64,000 bases of DNA, from the NCBI RefSeq assembly GCF_002860255.1, contig NZ_PGVE01000072.1, forward strand, positions 62,001 through 126,000, given 5' to 3'. Both the position numbers and the translations under genes were made by a program. The DNA is from Neobacillus cucumis. Its GTDB lineage: Bacteria > Bacillota > Bacilli > Bacillales > Cytobacillaceae. Under the pieces are notes generated by a model that saw only the letters and a program-made list of their open reading frames with translations, was not told the DNA's origin and made no database searches. Of this stretch, positions 61,836 through 64,000 are shown piece after piece (positions within the stretch are counted from its first letter, which is position 1; the number at the start of each line of letters is the position of its first letter).

Positions 61836-62294
61836 TCAACTAAGTTTCACAATTGATAATGATGCAGCATTAATACTTATGTTCTGTAAAATAGGTAATA
61901 GGGTGTCTGTAGAATCTCCTATATTTCTAAGCTCCATGGTTGAATGTTTGGGAATATGGATAATTGCTTGTCCTACAAGCATGAGCGTAGCATTATTCAC
62001 TTGCCTTGTGATCCCAAAGCTGGTTAGATGATCAGGAACCAACGCATGATTCAAGAATATACCATATATTGAAGTTGAAGCAGGACCATCGATTAGCAAT
62101 GTATATTCAATCTTATAGTCTCCCGATTCTAAAACGGTTAATGTACCATTATGCCGGGAAAATCTTATATTTTTTAATGAGCCATGTTCGTTAAAGTGGA
62201 TATTCTCATTGGGTTTTACTAGTATTGCCTCCGTACCTATCAGAGTAACATAACCATAAGCCGCTCTCGATTTCTTCCAATTTCGGTCCGACAC
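61836..62294 (-). CDS. BclA C-terminal-like (TNF/C1q-fold) protein
   Basis: A 152-residue protein consisting almost only of a jelly-roll domain like the C-terminal domain of exosporium glycoprotein BclA. Typical elements are RFSRHNGTLTVLESGDYKIE, then YTLLIDGPASTSIYGIFLN and VGQAIIHIPKHSTMELRNIG. No Gly-X-Y collagen repeats and no signal peptide are present. GTG at 62294 follows GGTGGTGA. A spore-surface role is likely by family; trimer formation is inferred. Confidence 0.78.
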   Translation of the reverse strand: MSDRNWKKSRAAYGYVTLIGTEAILVKPNENIHFNEHGSLKNIRFSRHNGTLTVLESGDYKIEYTLLIDGPASTSIYGIFLNHALVPDHLTSFGITRQVNNATLMLVGQAIIHIPKHSTMELRNIGDSTDTLLPILQNISINAASLSIVKLS

Positions 62295-62524
62295 TTTTTA
62301 ATCACCACCTTTTCAAGCTACTAATATATGATATTGAAATATGTATGAAATGATTGTACAAATACACTTTGAAGTAATCGAATTTAAAGTACCAAATAAA
62401 ATTGGATGATACTGAAGGTAATAATAGGAAAAAGATTGTTAAGTATCATTACATAGTAGTTTACAGAATATTTTAAATTATTTAAGTTTGAATAAGCTAT
62501 TAAAAAAATAAAAAGGAGATTTTT

Positions 62525-63940
62525 ATGAAAAACCAAAATTTAACCGATTTAAGAAATGTAACAAAGGAATCTATTTCCAATGCCATCGAATGGTTAAAGG
62601 AATATTTAACATTCCCGACTATTTCTGCACAAAATTCAGCCATTCCGGAAACGGTCCGCTTTGTTGTAAAAATGATTGAAGAGGCAAAAGGGGAAGCTGA
62701 GGTTCTTGATGATTTAGGCGGCAACCCCGTCATTTATGGTTTTTTTCCAGCAGGAAGGAATGGGGATTCGACGAAAACATTACTCTTCTATAACCACTAT
62801 GATGTGCAGCCACCCGAACCACTTGATGAATGGATCTCTGAACCCTTTCAGCCCACGATTAGAGAGGGGAACTTATTCGCTAGAGGGGTTGCCGATAATA
62901 AAGGAGACTTGATTGCTAGATTAACAGCGATAAAGGTATTACAAAAGACACAGGGAGGATTGCCGTGTAACATTAAGTTTTTAATTGAAGGGGAAGAGGA
63001 AATAGGTTCGCCAAATCTTTCACCTTACCTTGAAAAATATCGTGATCGCTTTAAGGCCGACGCCTGTATTTGGGAATTTGGAGGGAAAGACGAACAAGAC
63101 AGAATCAGCATGGTTGCTGGAATAAAGGGAATGGCCTATTTAGAGCTCACTTGTGTTGGTGCAGAGATTGATATGCATTCTTCTGTGGGTGCATATGTGG
63201 ATAATGCGGCATGGCGTTTAGTTCAGGCGCTTGCTTCTATGAAAAATCAGCAAAATGAAATTCTAGTAGAAGGTTTCTATGATGGCATGGTTGAGCCTTC
63301 CGAAGCAGTCAAACAGGCGGTCCGTGCCCTGCCGTTCAATGAAGAGGCTGTATCGGCCCTATACGGAATAAAAAGGCCGCTGATTACAGCAGCAAAAGGA
63401 CAAGACCCAAGAGAAGCGATGGTCTTACATCCAACCATGACCATTTGTGGATTAATAAGTGGATATACGGGAGAAGGGGCAAAAACCGTTCTGCCAAAAG
63501 TGGCCAAGGCAAAAGTGGATTGTCGTTTGGTACCTGGTCAAGATCCAAATCATATACGCAGTTGTATTCAAAAGCATTTAGGAAAGCACGGATTTTATGA
63601 TATCGAGGTCACCCTTGTAAATGGGCAAAAGGCCTACCGGTCAGACTTTAGTCACCCATTTATCTCTCATGTCATGGAAACGGCCACAGAAGTGTACCAA
63701 AAGGAAGGGATATTAGCTCCTAACTCTGCTGGCACGGGTCCGATGTTTGAATTCGGTAAACAGCTTCAGCTGCCGATCATTAGCACAGGTGTAGGCTGGG
63801 TTGGATCAAAGGCCCATGCACCAAATGAATCGATCAGACTACAAGATTTTGAGGATGGAATCGTCCATATGGCTTATATGCTTTTAGGCTTTCCAGCCGC
63901 GTTACACGCTTCACAGGAGAAACTAGAAGGGATAAAATAA
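62525..63940 (+). CDS. M20 family dipeptidase (paralogue)
   Basis: A 471-residue M20 zinc peptidase related to the gene at 47727. The motifs are LLFYNHYDVQPPEP, FARGVADNKGDL, LIEGEEEIGSPN and WEFGGKDEQDR, with the last histidine in VGSKAHAPNESIRL. The first metal motif has N instead of G before HYD. The dimerisation domain holds GIKGMAYLELTCVGAEIDMH. An AAAGGAG site lies 7 nt before ATG. It is monocistronic, with its terminator at 63964. Confidence 0.93.
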   Translation: MKNQNLTDLRNVTKESISNAIEWLKEYLTFPTISAQNSAIPETVRFVVKMIEEAKGEAEVLDDLGGNPVIYGFFPAGRNGDSTKTLLFYNHYDVQPPEPLDEWISEPFQPTIREGNLFARGVADNKGDLIARLTAIKVLQKTQGGLPCNIKFLIEGEEEIGSPNLSPYLEKYRDRFKADACIWEFGGKDEQDRISMVAGIKGMAYLELTCVGAEIDMHSSVGAYVDNAAWRLVQALASMKNQQNEILVEGFYDGMVEPSEAVKQAVRALPFNEEAVSALYGIKRPLITAAKGQDPREAMVLHPTMTICGLISGYTGEGAKTVLPKVAKAKVDCRLVPGQDPNHIRSCIQKHLGKHGFYDIEVTLVNGQKAYRSDFSHPFISHVMETATEVYQKEGILAPNSAGTGPMFEFGKQLQLPIISTGVGWVGSKAHAPNESIRLQDFEDGIVHMAYMLLGFPAALHASQEKLEGIK

Positions 63941-63963
63941 ACCTTTTATATGTGTTTTTTAAC

Positions 63964-64000
63964 GAAAGCAATGTCCCTTCATTATGTGGACATTGCTTTT
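63964..64000 (+). terminator. Terminator of the last M20 gene
   Basis: AAAGCAATGTCC / GGACATTGCTTT with a 12-nt loop, reaching the window end. Confidence 0.85.

Overview
The window is chromosomal DNA from a low-GC, endospore-forming Bacillaceae bacterium; the overall gene style resembles Bacillus or Neobacillus, although the genus is an inference. Evidence for spore formation includes a germinant-receptor operon, a CwlJ-type cortex hydrolase, a BclA-type C-terminal domain protein and a possible spore-surface glycan cluster. The general-stress RsbR protein, class III fructose-bisphosphatase, HelD and a KimA potassium importer behind a c-di-AMP riboswitch also fit this group.

Layout. 0-4.5 kb: an RsbR-type STAS protein cut by the window edge, an unknown small gene, then a leftward operon of GT4 glycosyltransferase, tandem kinase-like protein and UDP-sugar epimerase. 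4.5-9 kb: scattered housekeeping genes (AI-2E family exporter, PrmC-like methyltransferase, HAD phosphatase), a degenerate zincin-like protein and the remnant of an EamA transporter. 9.2-13.5 kb: a germinant-receptor operon in the order B, A, C plus a small D-like membrane subunit, with a 101-bp palindromic insertion between A and C. 14-16.4 kb: a divergent YeiH exporter and LysR regulator pair. 17-19.8 kb: a CBO0543-like membrane protein and fbp.

20-33.6 kb is a glycine-catabolism region. One tandem glycine riboswitch stands before an apparently lost gene and a CycA-like permease. A second precedes glyA-sdaAB-sdaAA-gcvT-gcvH-gcvPA-gcvPB, followed by lipA, a HesB-like gene, lpd and purU. Together they encode glycine uptake, glycine cleavage, conversion to serine and deamination to pyruvate. 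lipA and lpd supply lipoate and the E3 subunit, and PurU drains surplus one-carbon units as formate. HelD and formate-using PurT follow.

37.8-51.9 kb holds small CBO0543-like membrane proteins, a double VOC protein, a CAP protein, CwlJ, a secreted nuclease, KimA, M20 peptidases and a MarR-controlled multidrug exporter with two clear operators. 52.4-61.3 kb is a defence-type island. It contains a four-gene Wadjet (Jet) plasmid-defence operon in the order D-A-B-C, then a two-gene module of a small protein and a HipA-like kinase, then a COG3910-type ATPase. The window ends with a BclA-C-like protein and a second M20 peptidase. Several families of dispersed palindromes and a 21-bp-period repeat array lie in the intergenic regions. 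No tRNA, rRNA, intact transposase or CRISPR array was seen.
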